Source: Tribonema minus (Eukaryota > Sar > Xanthophyceae > Tribonematales > Tribonemataceae). From it: 64,000 nucleotides of DNA. The DNA lies in the NCBI GenBank assembly GCA_017506865.1, contig JAFCMP010000547.1:1550001-1614000 (forward strand), read 5' to 3'. This document shows, piece by piece, positions 33,793 to 45,058 of the stretch; position 1 is the stretch's first letter, and each line of letters begins with the position of its first letter. Both the position numbers and the translations under genes were made by a program. The notes below the pieces were generated by a model. It ran no database searches. It was not told the DNA's origin and saw only the letters and a program-made list of their open reading frames with translations.

Positions 33793-35257
33793 TTTCTTTA
33801 GGGGGGGGGGAGGGGGGGGGTCAGGTTATCCTGCATGATGTCACCCAGACGCAAGGCTCTCTTTTCAAATGACCAAGTGCATTGATCAGGAAATCTCATG
33901 GGTTCACACACAAGATGATGGCCACTACAAGACGAGGACCACTGAAGAAGTGCTCAGTGCCCAACACAATGTCCCCGTGCGTACCTCGGCGTTACTGTGC
34001 GTACGAGACTCTCTGCAGTGAAATTCAAGTGCCCTGAGTGTTTTGTAGCTTCAATGTCTGTCAGGTGCATTCCTGCCTTGGTGCCTTCAAGGCATGCAAC
34101 TGATTGCGCAATGAACAAATTGCAATACATCTTGTTGATGCAATAGGTGATGACATAGCGGATTAGGAGGCCATATGGAGCCCCTACCATTGTTAGACCG
34201 TCAGCAAATTACAAAGGCATATTTCTGACAGAGGGAGGTGATGCAGTGTCCCACAAACGCGAACGCACACACTCGACAATGCACTTCTCAAAAAGGTATT
34301 ATAGCGGCAGTGTCATTGAAAGCTCAGATGAATATGCGATGCAGGGGCCACCAACTGCCAATGCGCGAGTCCCTCATGGCAAGCTGGCATGCATGATGTT
34401 ACTACAGACTTAAGAAATGCCCTTGCTCCAATCTGCACCGCGTTTGATGATTGTGACGTCAAATGCAGCAATCGTGCATCAACAGCACATGACAGCAGCT
34501 GATGAAGGCGCAAAAAACACACACCACCAGATCAAACATCATCTACCATTACGACTCCTCTTCAAGGACTAAGTGCCAGTGGCTCAGCCGTTTGGTACCG
34601 TGGTGCAAGAGGCATGCAGTTCAGCGGGCACTGCAGCACTACTTGAAGTACAGGCCAGGCCGCGCAGCATATGCACAATTTACGCGGGAGTACCTCAATG
34701 TGTGCCAGGAGGCACCATAGCGCCGCAGACAGAACAAGCCTGCCAAAACCTTCAGCACCATTGTCGGTGGCGCCTTCGTACATACTGTACATACCGCTGC
34801 AGTCAGTTCTGGCCTGTAGCCGACCGGCGCTACATCCATGATGCAACCTACCACAGGAAAGCATGAATTATGTGTACTGAATTGGCGTTTCCGCCGTAAT
34901 GCAAGATCCCAAATTCAACACACAGGCGCACGCGCACCGCAGCTCCGTGTCATGCCTGCTGTGTCGCTCTGAAGTGCAGAAAATGCTCAAATCTGTGCCC
35001 ACACGTTTCTGCAGCCCCCCCCCCCCCCCCCCCCCCCCCGACCCCATCCCCGCTTTCAGGTTGGCGATTCTCAGCCGGCGACACCGCGCCGCCGGCACCG
35101 CGCAGTGGCAGCAGATGCAGCGCCCTCCGCCAGATGCGCCGTTGCATCGCTCCGCCGCCTGTGCTTTAGGCAGCGGACGCCAATTACAGCGCTCGCTCTG
35201 CGCGTGGGTGTGCGCGCGAGCACTGGCGTGTGCGCAGGGCGCTTGCGCAACACGCTC
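33793..35257. other. Intergenic; no gene found
   Basis: This spacer separates the CTD-phosphatase promoter from the 3' end of the lipase gene. It includes an AT-richer part and a ~24-base C tract near 35016-35039. A short plus-strand frame (34502-34720) ends YLNVCQEAP but has no supporting context. Confidence 0.4.
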
Positions 35258-38200
35258 TCAGTCCGTCGCTGCCGCCGCTGCCGCCAGTTCCGGCGTCACG
35301 TCCTCTGCCGCCGCTGCGGCGCCGCTGCTGCCGCTGCCATTTTCGGCACTACTTTCGCCACCGTTGTTGCCGGCGGCGGCGGCGGCGAGTGCGACGCGGT
35401 GGTCGATCCAGTCGTGGACGCGCTCGCTCACAAGCAGGCACGCGTTGGTGAGCATGTCGTGCAGGCAGCCCTTCATGGGCTGAAGCTCGCGGCTGCGGGA
35501 GGGGGCGCCCCCCTCATCGGGGGGGGTCGCGGCCTTCTCGCTGAGCAGCTGCGAGCCTGGCGGCACCCCAAACAGTTCAAGTGGTTTGCAGTCAGTGCGA
35601 GTTGGGAGAGCAGCTCAAACCTCTGCAGCGGTATAGTGGCCGATGTGCAAGTCTGTAAGTGTAATGGCCCTTTCAGAAAGAGGCAGCCATAGTACAGTTA
35701 GCGGCCACTGATGCCAGCCAAGTCAGTGCGAGCTGGTGGAGCCTCTCAAAACTCTGAAACGGAACAATGGCCGATGTGTAAGTCGGTGAGCGCAATGGCC
35801 CCTCCAGAAAGTTGCGGCCGATGTACGAGTTAGTGGCCACTGATGCCAGCCGAGAGAGCAGCGTAACGGAATGCTCGCTGAGCAGCTGCGAGCCTGGCAA
35901 TACCCCATACAGGTTTGAGTGGTACGCAAGCCAGCGCGAGCTGGGCGATCCCCGAGAGGGGGGAGTGGCTGATGTGCGAGTCAGTGAGCTTTATGGCCCA
36001 CAGGTCTGAATGGTACACGAAACACAGGAGCTGGTGCAGCCTCGGAAATGGTGCAGTGGTCGACGTGCAAGTCTGTAAGTGTATTGGCCCCTCCAAAATA
36101 CGGCGGCTGATGTACGAGTAAGTGAGCACTCATGCCAGCTACCAGGGCAACGCGATGGATTTTTCTCGGAGCAGGTGCGAGCTCCAAGCCGCGGAATGCG
36201 CCACAACGAGCGCGTGTGCGAGTTGGTGGGTGTCGCCTGACGGCACTTGCGCCGCAGCAGCGGCGCGCTTGGGTGCTGGCGCACTGTGCCGGTTGACGAA
36301 TGATGCACACCGCTGCTGCTGGCTCGAGGTTCTCTACGCAGTCATATGCACAATGACATAGTGTACAATCCCTAGAGCGCATTACATGTTGGCACCAGTC
36401 AACAGAGCCCCATGACATTCTGTGCCGAGGCTGGCTGCTGAAGTCGGCGACTGATGCGCCAGGCAGATCTCGTGAACGGCAGCGGCTGGTGCCGAACCAC
36501 ACTTGATATCTAGTATCACAACAGCAAATGTGATGCTACCATTGCGCCGAATGCTGACCATGCGGGTCTGCAGTAAGGACTACAATGCTGAAACTACAAC
36601 CCAGGCCAGGCCGTTGTGCGTGTATGCAGCAGTTGTGCATCTACACAATGGATGCAGAGCATGATTGAGCCCACACAATCTCAGAATGAAAGAGTTGTGC
36701 TCATCTATGTATGCCAGTGCACGACCTTGCGCGTAAAGTACCACACGCCCACACGCGACCTGCCCGGAGGGGGACCCCAACTACTTCAAAATGAAGTCGT
36801 GGTGAAAGCGCAGCGCGACGCATCTTTGTACAGCACGATGACGTCCTCCGTGTCGTGCAGTGACGAGGATGCTCCATTACTTCAACTTGAAATCCATCAT
36901 TACTTCAACTTGACATCGAGCAAGACTGCCAAGGCGTGACGCACCTTCTTCATACAGCACGATGACGTCGTCCGGGTCGTGCAGAGACGAAGATACTCCA
37001 TTACTTTTACTTGAAATTGAGGCAAAACTGCCAAGGCGTGACGCACCTTCGTACAGCACAATAATGTCCTCCGGGTCGTGCAGCAAGAGACGAGGATGCT
37101 CCAGTACTTCGACTTGAAATCCATTACTTCAACTTGAAATTGAGGCAAGATTGCAAGGCGTGACGCACCTTCGTACAGCACGATGACGTCCTCCGGGTCA
37201 TGCAGCGACAGGAACGGGAAGCGCACTTTGTGCAGCGAGCTCTCCACGTACTGCGCCTGGTCCAGCATGTTAAGGCCCATGCGGAAGCGCATCTGCTTGC
37301 CCCAGCCGAGGGACTGCGCGCATGCACATAGAGGAGGCGGGCGGTGCGGTAAGCATGGGTTTGTTCAACTTCAAGTTGAAGTACTCAGCATGAGAGCGCA
37401 TCTGCTTGCCCTAGCTGAGTGACTGCGCGCGTGCATTGAGGGTGTGTGTGTGGGGGGGGGGGGGGGGGAGCATAGGGGTGTTGAAGTACTGCGCCTGGTC
37501 CAGCATATTAAGGCCCATGGGGAAGTGCATCTGCTTGCCCCAGCCGAGCGACTGCGCGCGTGCATTGAGGAGGGGGGGGGGAGGGGATAGGGTTGAAAAA
37601 CTTGTTGAAGTTGCACAACCTGTGAGAGTGTGTGTCCAGCGACACAGAGGCACAGGGGTAGAGCGTGGTTCACACTCTTGGGCGTGTAGAGATACGCCAA
37701 GAACATGGAGAATTGCGTTAGTGCGGTTTTGTTCACTTTCAAGTTCGGACTCTTTCAGTCATTGCTTGCCCACTGCGTGTGCACTTCTAAGCAACAACAC
37801 CATGTGTGTTTTACACAAATAAGAATATTATGCTACAAACTCCGTGCTTGCAACCATGCCTCATGCAGCAAGAGCCATGCTCTAGGTTCGGAAGACCTCC
37901 CTCCTGGTGAAGCGGCTGAGTCTGAGTAATTGAGTCTTGACTCACTACGACTCGTGCACATCCAGCAGCCCCCACACACCAGTAATGTGCCCGCGCGCAC
38001 CAGTCAGAGCACTGCCGAATTTGGCAAACGTATATGGTGTATACAACTGGCCACCACCAGCAGTGTGTCCCTTTCGGACTCTTTCAATGGCGACTGGGGA
38101 TAGAGTTGTCCCCTTTTTTACCCCCCTGAGGGGCTACTCTCATCACCAGAATTAAGTCTCTTGCTGAGTCATTACTGGTGACTCACGCAGGATGACCCGG

Positions 38201-40975
38201 AACGGAAGGCAAAAGTCTGCCTGTTTGTCACATTTCCGCGGCCCATTCTGGCCCGAAAGAACGCCGGGGAAGGAAAAAGGAGCGAAAAATCCCTCCTCAA
38301 ATATGAATGGCGACGACGGCATCTGTGTGTGTCACTCACAACCAGCGCAGCACAGCTAGGACAGGCACGCGCACACAACCCACACACACTACAGCCATAA
38401 GCATGGTGGGGCCAGTGTGCGTGCAGACGGCGAGCGAGGCGGAGCTGCCCCTGGGCTTCAGGACGGCGCTCATGTTGGCGCATGGAAGTTGACATCATAT
38501 CACTTGAAGTTGCCTGAGGGGTGACGCCCCACCCGTCCTTCAAAGCACCCGCCCCTGTCGACACATAGCAACCACGCCTTCTCCGTTCAGGCCTACTTCA
38601 ACACATCATACACTTGAACATAACTACTTGAAGAAGCTTGCCTGAGGGGTGACGCCCCACCTGTCCTTCAAGCGCCCATTCCCTGTCCTCCGGGCGCAGC
38701 CACGCCTTTCTCCATTCAGCCTACTGCAACACGGCACACTACTTGAAGCTTCCCTGAGGAGTGACGCCCCATACGACTCGAGCCTTCTCCAATCACCCTA
38801 CTGCAACACAGCACACTACTTTAAGAAGCTTGCCTGAGGGGTGACGCCCCATCCGTCTTGCAACCACCCCTCCCTGTCCTCCAGGCGCAGCCACGCCTTC
38901 TCCGTTTGCCTACTTCAACACATCACATTACTCGATGATAACTACTTGAAGAAGCTTGCCTGAGGGGTGACGTCCCATTTGTCCTTCAAGCATCCCTCCC
39001 TGTGCTCAGATCGCAGCCACGCCCTTCTCCGTTAAACCTACTTCAACACCTACTTGAAGAAGCTCGCCTGCCTGAGGGGTGACGCCCCATCCGTCCTACA
39101 GTCACCCATCCCTTTCCTCACATCGCAGCCATGCCTTCTCCGTTCATCCTTCTTCAACACAGCCCACTACTCGGAGAAGCCTGCCTGAGGGGTAACGCCG
39201 CATCCGTCTCAAGCCTTCTCCGTTCACCCTACTTCAACACGGCACACTACTTGAAGAAGCTTGCCTGAGGGGTGACGCCCCACCCGTCCTGCAAACACCC
39301 CTCCCTGTCCTCCGGGCGCAGCCACGCCTTCTCCGGCAGGAAGACCGAGTCCAGAGCCTTGGGGATCTCTCTATAGGGCACCAGAGGCGCGATCAGGTAC
39401 CGCAGTGCTGCCACCACAGGCTTGGGAGGGGGGTTGCCCTTGATGCCGGGGGCTATCTGCACACGGTGATGGCGTGATTTGAGGGGGGGGGGGGGGGGGG
39501 GGCACATTAATGAATGGCTCAAATTCAAAGCGGTAGAGACAATGGACCTGTAGTGACAGTATACCTTACGCAGAGCATGTGATTACGGCAACAGACCTGC
39601 TGAGATGAGCGAGCTGCCAGCCACTGTTCGTCGACGTGGTGATGGGTACGGGCGCGCAACGACCGAGGTTGCAGGGGCGTGCATCAGTCTGGCCTATCGA
39701 CGCGTGCCGATTGAAAGTTCCAGAGGTGAAAAAGTGACTGCAAGGGGCGACACACCGCTGGTCTTGATGACAGTTTTCAAACCTCGAAAAGGAGCGGCTT
39801 GTTGGGACAGCAACTGCAAGAGGGGTGTGACGCACCACGCACGCGCCGGCGAAGCGCCTCGCCACGCCCGCCTCCTCGTCCTGCAGCCGCAGCCCCAGCG
39901 CGATCGCCTGCGCGCCGCCCAGTGACTCTCCCGTCAGGAAGTACGGAACGCGCGCCAGCGCTGAGCGTTGCTGCTCCGTGAAACCCAGATTAAATTCTGT
40001 GCCGTTGGCGGCGGCAGTCGCTGCGGCGTCGCACACGAGACCGATCAGCATGCGGTGGTCGTCTATCCAGTGCTGCCAGCTGTTGACGTATGCGCGGGTA
40101 CCCTGGTGAAACGGGGGCGGGGGGGGGGGGGGGGGCGGGGGGGAGGGGGCGACGCATCGGCACCACAGTCATGAGGCACGCATTTTGGTCCAACACAAGT
40201 GTTTTTCATCATGCACATACGCTGAGCGTGCGAATGCATCGCGTCAGACTGCGCAAGGCATGCACGCTTTCGGAATACGCCAAGAGCGCTGTGCTGCCAA
40301 CTGAATTCGCATTCATGCTCACTGTGTGCCACAGTATGCAGCGGGGTTTTAGATCAGTAGGGACAGAGAGCGGTCCCCCAGGAAAAGGAGGTATGTGAGA
40401 ATGTGTGGCAATGCCACAACACCTGCGCTGCACGGGTGTAGCAGTAATATTGTGGATCAAGCTTCTATGCTGTAAATCCGCATCGCTACAGAGTAAAACA
40501 CCAAATCACTGCAAGCGAGGCTGTCCCACCTATCGGGCAGTCCAAGCCAAGCTCGATGCCGGGTCAGCCGACAATGATTGCCATTACAAGATTCACATGG
40601 CCATATCAAAGAAAGGTTCGGTCAGCTCACCTCGCTATATCCGTGGCCGACGAGGTCGGGCATCACCACCGCCATCCCCCTCTCGCTCAGGTACTTACCA
40701 TACCACAGCTTCGAGATATAACTGTTGTGCCCTCCATATCCGTGGAAGAAGAACACCACGGCCTTGATGGAGCTCGCGTCTTCAGGCATGAAGGTGCGAA
40801 CATGCAACTTCTCGCTCCTTGAATTCTTGTACCAAAGCTCCGTCTTGGGAGCATTGGCGCTGGGGTGCGTGGACCAGCCGTCGCCTGGAGCAGCCAGAGC
40901 AGAAGGGCTGATTGGCTCTACTGCTGCCGTCACGACAGTAGCGGCCGCCGCTGGCGCCTCAGGAGCTGCGGACAT
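35258..40975 (-). CDS. Monoacylglycerol-lipase-like alpha/beta hydrolase, five exons
   Basis: Exons (minus): 40631-40975, 39836-40102, 39277-39456, 37169-37313, 35258-35556. Phases 0,0,0,1 match; 1236 bases, 411 residues from ATG 40975. The family is the serine-hydrolase S33/Hydrolase_4 group that includes monoacylglycerol lipase, which releases fatty acids from monoacylglycerols or lysophospholipids. Seen: oxyanion-loop HGYGG (78-82), DLVGHGYSEGTRAYV (the HGxS block), nucleophile elbow GESLGG with Ser175, LHDPEDVIV with likely catalytic Asp306, and KGCLHDML with likely His345. After the fold comes an Ala/Gly/Ser-rich tail to TD. There is no signal peptide, so it is probably cytosolic or peripheral. 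The exon 3 donor (GGGC|GTCACC) is atypical but is the phase-correct choice. Introns hold echo arrays, and intron 3 holds the inverted copy of a neighbouring gene's 5' end. Confidence 0.92.
35685..36130 (-). repeat. Acceptor-side echoes of the last lipase exon
   Basis: On the minus strand, copies of CCAGGCTCGCAG|CTGCTCAGCGAG and its intron lead-in recur upstream of the true exon start (35556). The clearest is at about 35865-35900. The lead-in phrases (GCCGCATGTACGAGT-like, GTGGCCACTGATGCC) recur several times between 35640 and 36130. Confidence 0.65.
36830..37168 (-). repeat. Donor-side echo array of lipase exon 4
   Basis: Three copies of CTGCACGACCCGGAGGAC...GTGCTGTACGAAG and the donor follow the true donor at 37168. 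They lie at about 37050-37085, 36950-36990 and 36825-36865. They encode variants of LHDPEDVIVLYE, the catalytic-Asp segment. The intron part of the unit is rich in ACTTCAACTTGAAAT. Confidence 0.85.
37380..37575 (-). repeat. Acceptor-side echoes of lipase exon 4
   Basis: Two copies of GCGCGCAG|TC(G/A)CTCGGCTGGGGCAAGCAGATG precede the true acceptor, at about 37487-37567 (long match, to the phrase GLNMLDQAQY) and 37388-37432 (short). Each is followed by a poly-G tract and a GTGTG run on the plus strand. Confidence 0.8.
37818..38476. repeat. Right arm of the inverted duplication: promoter and first codons of the CTD phosphatase gene
   Basis: Oriented plus, this copy contains the 5' flank and ATG (38403) of the CTD phosphatase gene and reads MVGPVCVQTASEAELPLGF. 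It then loses homology within the exon. The copy lies in intron 3 of the lipase gene, antisense to it. It is a truncated gene fragment, not a working gene. Confidence 0.93.
38500..39276 (-). repeat. Donor-side echo array of lipase exon 3
   Basis: About seven tandem units of roughly 100 bp follow the true exon end at 39277. Each contains CCTGAGGGGTGACGCCCCA (plus strand) and many continue into CTCCGGGCGCAGCCACGCC, the reverse complement of the exon end. Units also share ACTACTTGAAGAAGCTTGC. Outer copies are shorter and more diverged. Confidence 0.85.
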
Positions 40976-41370
40976 GGGTGCTTGCGTGGTTCTAGAAAAT
41001 GGCTCAAGTCGCGCGTACTGGGCTACTTGTGCTGCACCCGACTTCGATCAGCGCGTACAGAGAAACGAGGGCCTGCGCTCTCCGGGTGGTCTGTCTGCGC
41101 GTGTCTGCCGTAAACAGGTGAGTGCACTTTACTCACCAAAGTTTCGCAACAAACTTGGCACTTGAAGTTCTAGTTCCCAGGTGACACGCAGCGCAGAGTG
41201 GGGGCACCGCCCAGTTTAGTGGCGGCGGCGTTGCGTCTTTTCGTGAATTGTATTCTAGGTGCCGCTGGGCAGCTACGACGAAGCTGACTTTTTCCCTGCT
41301 GCTCTACCTTAGATTAGATCGCCAAGGAGAACAAGGAGAGAGGCTAGTCGCAAGCAGAGGCTAGTCCATC
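40976..41370. promoter_or_regulatory. Putative bidirectional promoter region
   Basis: This 395-bp spacer lies between the lipase ATG (40975, minus) and the ATG at 41371 (plus). Both genes diverge from it. No specific elements were assigned. Confidence 0.4.
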
Positions 41371-44300
41371 ATGGACAGCACCGGCTCTTCGCTTTGGAAA
41401 TTAATTGCACCAGCTGCAGCCGCCAACCACGGAGCCGAGCCTCCAGCAACCAGAGCTGCACCGCTGGGCAATGGCATCACGAACCTCGAACAAGTGCCCG
41501 CGCCAGAAGCAGGACAAGACACAAAGAGGGGGCCTCCTCCCACGCACAGCCGCTTAGAGGGCATTCCTGCTGCGCAGGCAGAGGTTCACGGCCGCCTGGA
41601 GTACGTGCGCCATGTCTGGGAGCGAAACACCGGGAGCCTGCCTCAGCCCACTGCGTGTCTGGGGAAGTGGAGCACTGCTACGGCGAATTCAGAGCGAGCA
41701 GGTCTCATAGAGCACAGAGAGGGAAATCATGGTCAACTCGCGAACTCGCCCGTTATGGCACCCCTTCACAGTGGTGCACACGCGGCGAAGTATTCCGGGT
41801 TGGAGCCACACATGATTCAACAACCACACGTGATTCAACAACATCAAACAGCCGTGCGCAGTGGCCAACCGCATGATGCGCAGCAGCAGTGGGTCGATCA
41901 CGTCGCCTCGCAACCGCACGAGACCGGTCGCGTTGTGCACACTGACTCGCATCACCCGCACCCGCAGCAGCAGGTGCCGCGCACACACGACGGGCTGGCT
42001 GCATACCACTCGGAACACACCATGAAACAAGCAGCGGCAGCAGCCAGCAGCAGCAGCGGCGGCGCCCATGCCTTCCGAGCATAGACATTACAGCGTGGCG
42101 CCCCCGCCGCCGCCGCCATTTATACACGGCATTCGTACAGGCATGGGCCTGCTGCACTCGCTGCTGCCGCCGCCGCCGCCGCCGCCACCGCCGCTGCTGC
42201 CGCCGCGACACATGGTGCAGCATGCGCCCCCCGGATGGATAGGCGGGCCGCAGCGTGCGCCCCTGCTGCCCGTGGGCGTGCCGCTGCCGCCTGCGCAGGC
42301 GGCAGCAGCGGCGCGACACCCTTATGCGGGCGTGGCCGGTTTCCAGCCTCCGTTCGCCGCGCCGGCACCGCTGCCCTCCGCAGCCGCAGCGCATCACCTG
42401 TACGCAGGATAAGGAGGCAGCGGCAGCAGCGCGGCGGTGCCCACTGACGGCGGCAGCGCAGCAGAGCTCAGTGCAAGCCGCGCCGCGGCAGCGTTCCAAA
42501 GACGTGCAGCCAACCTGGCGGTGATGCGTCTTCGCAATGCGCACGCGGCAGCGGCGGCGGCAGCGGCGGCGCAGCGCAGCGTCGTCGACGAGGGCGCCTC
42601 CGTGGCGGACGTGATCGCGCAGCTGGGATTTGGCGGCAGCGCTCAGCAGCAGCAGCAGCAGCAGCAGCGCGGCGCGCGCGTCCTCCTCGGCGCTGACGCG
42701 CTACAGACGTGCCCGCGCCTGTGGGGCCGCGTCTCCGCCGCCGCCGCCGCCGCTGCTGCCGCGCGCGCGCCGCCGCCGCCGCTCGCGCGGCAGGACATCG
42801 CGTGGTTCCGCGGCTACACGGCGTTCCTGCGCGCCTCCGCCCCCGCCGCCGCCGAGAGCGATTACGTCTTGCACATTGCCGCGGTGGCGCTCGGCGAGGC
42901 AGAGGCGTTCATCCACGCGCGCGCGCGCTGCGGCGCGTGGCCGCCGCCGTCGCTGAGCGCTGCCGTCGAGGCGCTGCTCGCGGAGTTCAACCCGCCCAAG
43001 AAGGAGCGCGGGCTCGACAGGTCCTGGCGGCGCGCGAGGGGGGCGGAGGAGGCGGCGGCTGCGGCGGCAGCAGGGAGCGCTGCTGCTGCTGCGGCGATGG
43101 CAGCTGCGCTGGAGGGCGCTGCTGCTGTGGCAGCGGTGGCGGCTGCGCCGGGCACTGCTGCTGCGGCGGCGGCGATGGCAATGGCGGCCGCGCCGGAGGG
43201 CGCGGCTGCTGCGCCAGCGGTGGCGGCTGCGCCAGGAGCTGCTGCTGTGGCGGCGAGTGCTGCTGCTGCTGCTGCGGCAGTGATGGCGGCCGTGCCGGAG
43301 GGCGCTGCTGCTGCGGCAGTGATGGCGGCTGCGCCAGTCAGCGTTGCTGCTGCGGAGGCAGGCGCGGCGGAGCCGGAGAGCGCCGCTGCTGCTGCTGCTG
43401 CTGCAGAGGCGAGCACTGCTGCTGCGCTGGCGATGGAGGCAGCGCCGGCGGCCGCTGCACCGGCGGCTGCGGCGGCGGCGGGTGCTGGCATTGGCTGCAG
43501 CGACAGCGCCAGCAGCGACAGCGACTGGAGCGATGATGACGAGAGCGCTGCTGACAGTGCTGCTGACGGTGACGAGCTGCGGTCTTTGAGCGCTGCTGCT
43601 GCGGTGTGGGCGCATGGCACCCCCCGTATGGCTGAAGTGGCGCCGGCGGCAGCATGGATGCAGCCCTTTGGTGGCGGCGCACGAACGATGGCCACACCGC
43701 CTGAGCGCTGCTGCCCGCTTGAAGTACCAGCAGCCATGGCGTACGCCGCAGCGCCGTTTGCCAGCGTGCGCCGCGACTGGTCTCGTGACGCGCCTGCTGC
43801 GCCTTTCGACGGCCGTGTTGGGCACGTGGCTGACCGTTCTCACCGCGCGGTGGCGGCGCTCGCTGGACACTACATGGAAGATGAGCTGGCTCAGGCGCGC
43901 TATGCGCTCAGCGCTGATGGCGGCGCCGCCGCCGCCGCCTGCTGGCACAATCGCGAGGGATTCTACGGAGGCGCAGGTGCAGGGGCAGCGCCGTTCGCTG
44001 CTGCCGCGTACTGCAGCGCAGCCGCCGCCGCTGCTGACGCCGCGCAGCTCTACGCGCTGCCGGCATTCGCGGAGCACGCTGTACTGCGTCGTAAACGAAC
44101 GCATAGGAGACGCGGGCCAGGGCATAGGGGGCGCAAGGCCGCTGCCAAGGCCGCCGCCAAGGCCGCCGCTGCTGCTGCCGCTGCCGCGGCAGCTGGCCAG
44201 CCAGCAGGCCCTCCTCGTGACAACGTGCTGCTACCCGGGAACGTCAGCGACGCCGCTGGCGCTGCTGCTGGCGGCAGCGGTGCGGCCGATGCGGCGGCAG

Positions 44301-44919
44301 CTGTCCGCGCAGCAGACCCGCCCGATGGCGTGCTGCCGCCGCGCGCGCCTCCCGCCGCCGCCGCTGCCGCCAGCGCCGCGCCGCCGCTGGCGGCAGCGGC
44401 GCGGCAGATGCAGCAGCGGTCGCCGCGCAGCCCGCATGCTCCGCCGCCAGCAGCAGCAGCAGCAGCAGCAGCGCCCCGCTCGCTGCTGCTGGCGGCAGCG
44501 GCGCGGCAGGTGCAACAGCGGTCGCCGCGCAACCCGTGGGCGCCGCCGCTGCCAGCAGCAGCAGCAGCAGCAGCAGCGCCGCGCTCGCTGTTGCTGGCGG
44601 CATCGGCGCGGCAGATGCAGCAGCGCTCGCCGCGCAGCCAGCGGGTGCCGCCGCCGCCAGCAGCAGCAGCAGCGCCGCGCTCGCTGCTCCTGGCGGCAGC
44701 AGCGTGGCAGATGCAGCAGCGGCCGCCGCGCAGCCCGCGGGCGCCGCCGCCGCCAGCAGCAGCAGCGCCGCGCTCGCGCAGCTGCTGCGCGCGCTGGTGG
44801 ACTTGCGCAGCGCGGCGCAGCAGCTGCAGGAGGCGACGGCGTGTCCCGGCGGCGGCGGCGGCGGCGCGGCGGCGCAGCGGCGGGAGGCTGCCGCGTGTGC
44901 CGGCGGCAGCGCGAGGTGA
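41371..44919 (+). CDS. Low-complexity Ala/Gln/Pro-rich protein (frame breaks in the model)
   Basis: The start is [18 protein letters not shown] at 41371. The first frame (to 42084) is His/Gln/Pro-rich. A second frame carries a proline-rich block (42068-42409), an in-frame TAA at 42410, then a long open stretch to about 44500. It includes a conserved-looking core ([43 protein letters not shown], [13 protein letters not shown]), poly-Ala and poly-Gln runs and a basic patch ([18 protein letters not shown]). The end probably returns to the first frame ([19 protein letters not shown] to TGA 44919). Frame changes sit in repeats, so short introns, homopolymer errors or decay are all possible. Composition suggests a nuclear, disordered regulatory protein; this is inference. 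Confidence 0.6.
44395..44775 (+). repeat. Tandem coding repeat, ~95-105 bp unit
   Basis: Four units of (C/G)CGCTCGCTGCTGCTGGCGG, GCGCGGCAGATGCAGCAGCG and a (CAG)n run repeat within the low-complexity gene. In one frame they read [12 protein letters not shown]; in another, Ala/Ser-rich. Unit number probably varies. Confidence 0.75.
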
Positions 44920-45058
44920 AGCGTGCAGGCACCGATGGCCTGTGCGGAACGTGCAGGCACCGATGGCCTGTGCGGAACAGGTTTGCGCTGCTGCTGCGGC
45001 GGCGGCGCAGCAGCTGCAGGCAGCGGCCGCGTGGCCCGGACTTGGAGGTGCAAGGTGA

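Noticed and set aside
34502..34720. 72-codon plus-strand frame
   Set aside because: The sequence is protein-like in its second half but there is no start context, exon partner or family resemblance.
33143..38476. Long terminal inverted repeats of a DNA transposon
   Set aside because: The arms contain coding DNA and the promoter of the phosphatase gene, the interior holds exons of the lipase gene, and no transposase or target-site duplication is visible.
38307..38492. A second small gene starting at the copied ATG
   Set aside because: It is a truncated duplicate of the phosphatase 5' end; the frame leaves homology after about 20 codons and stops.
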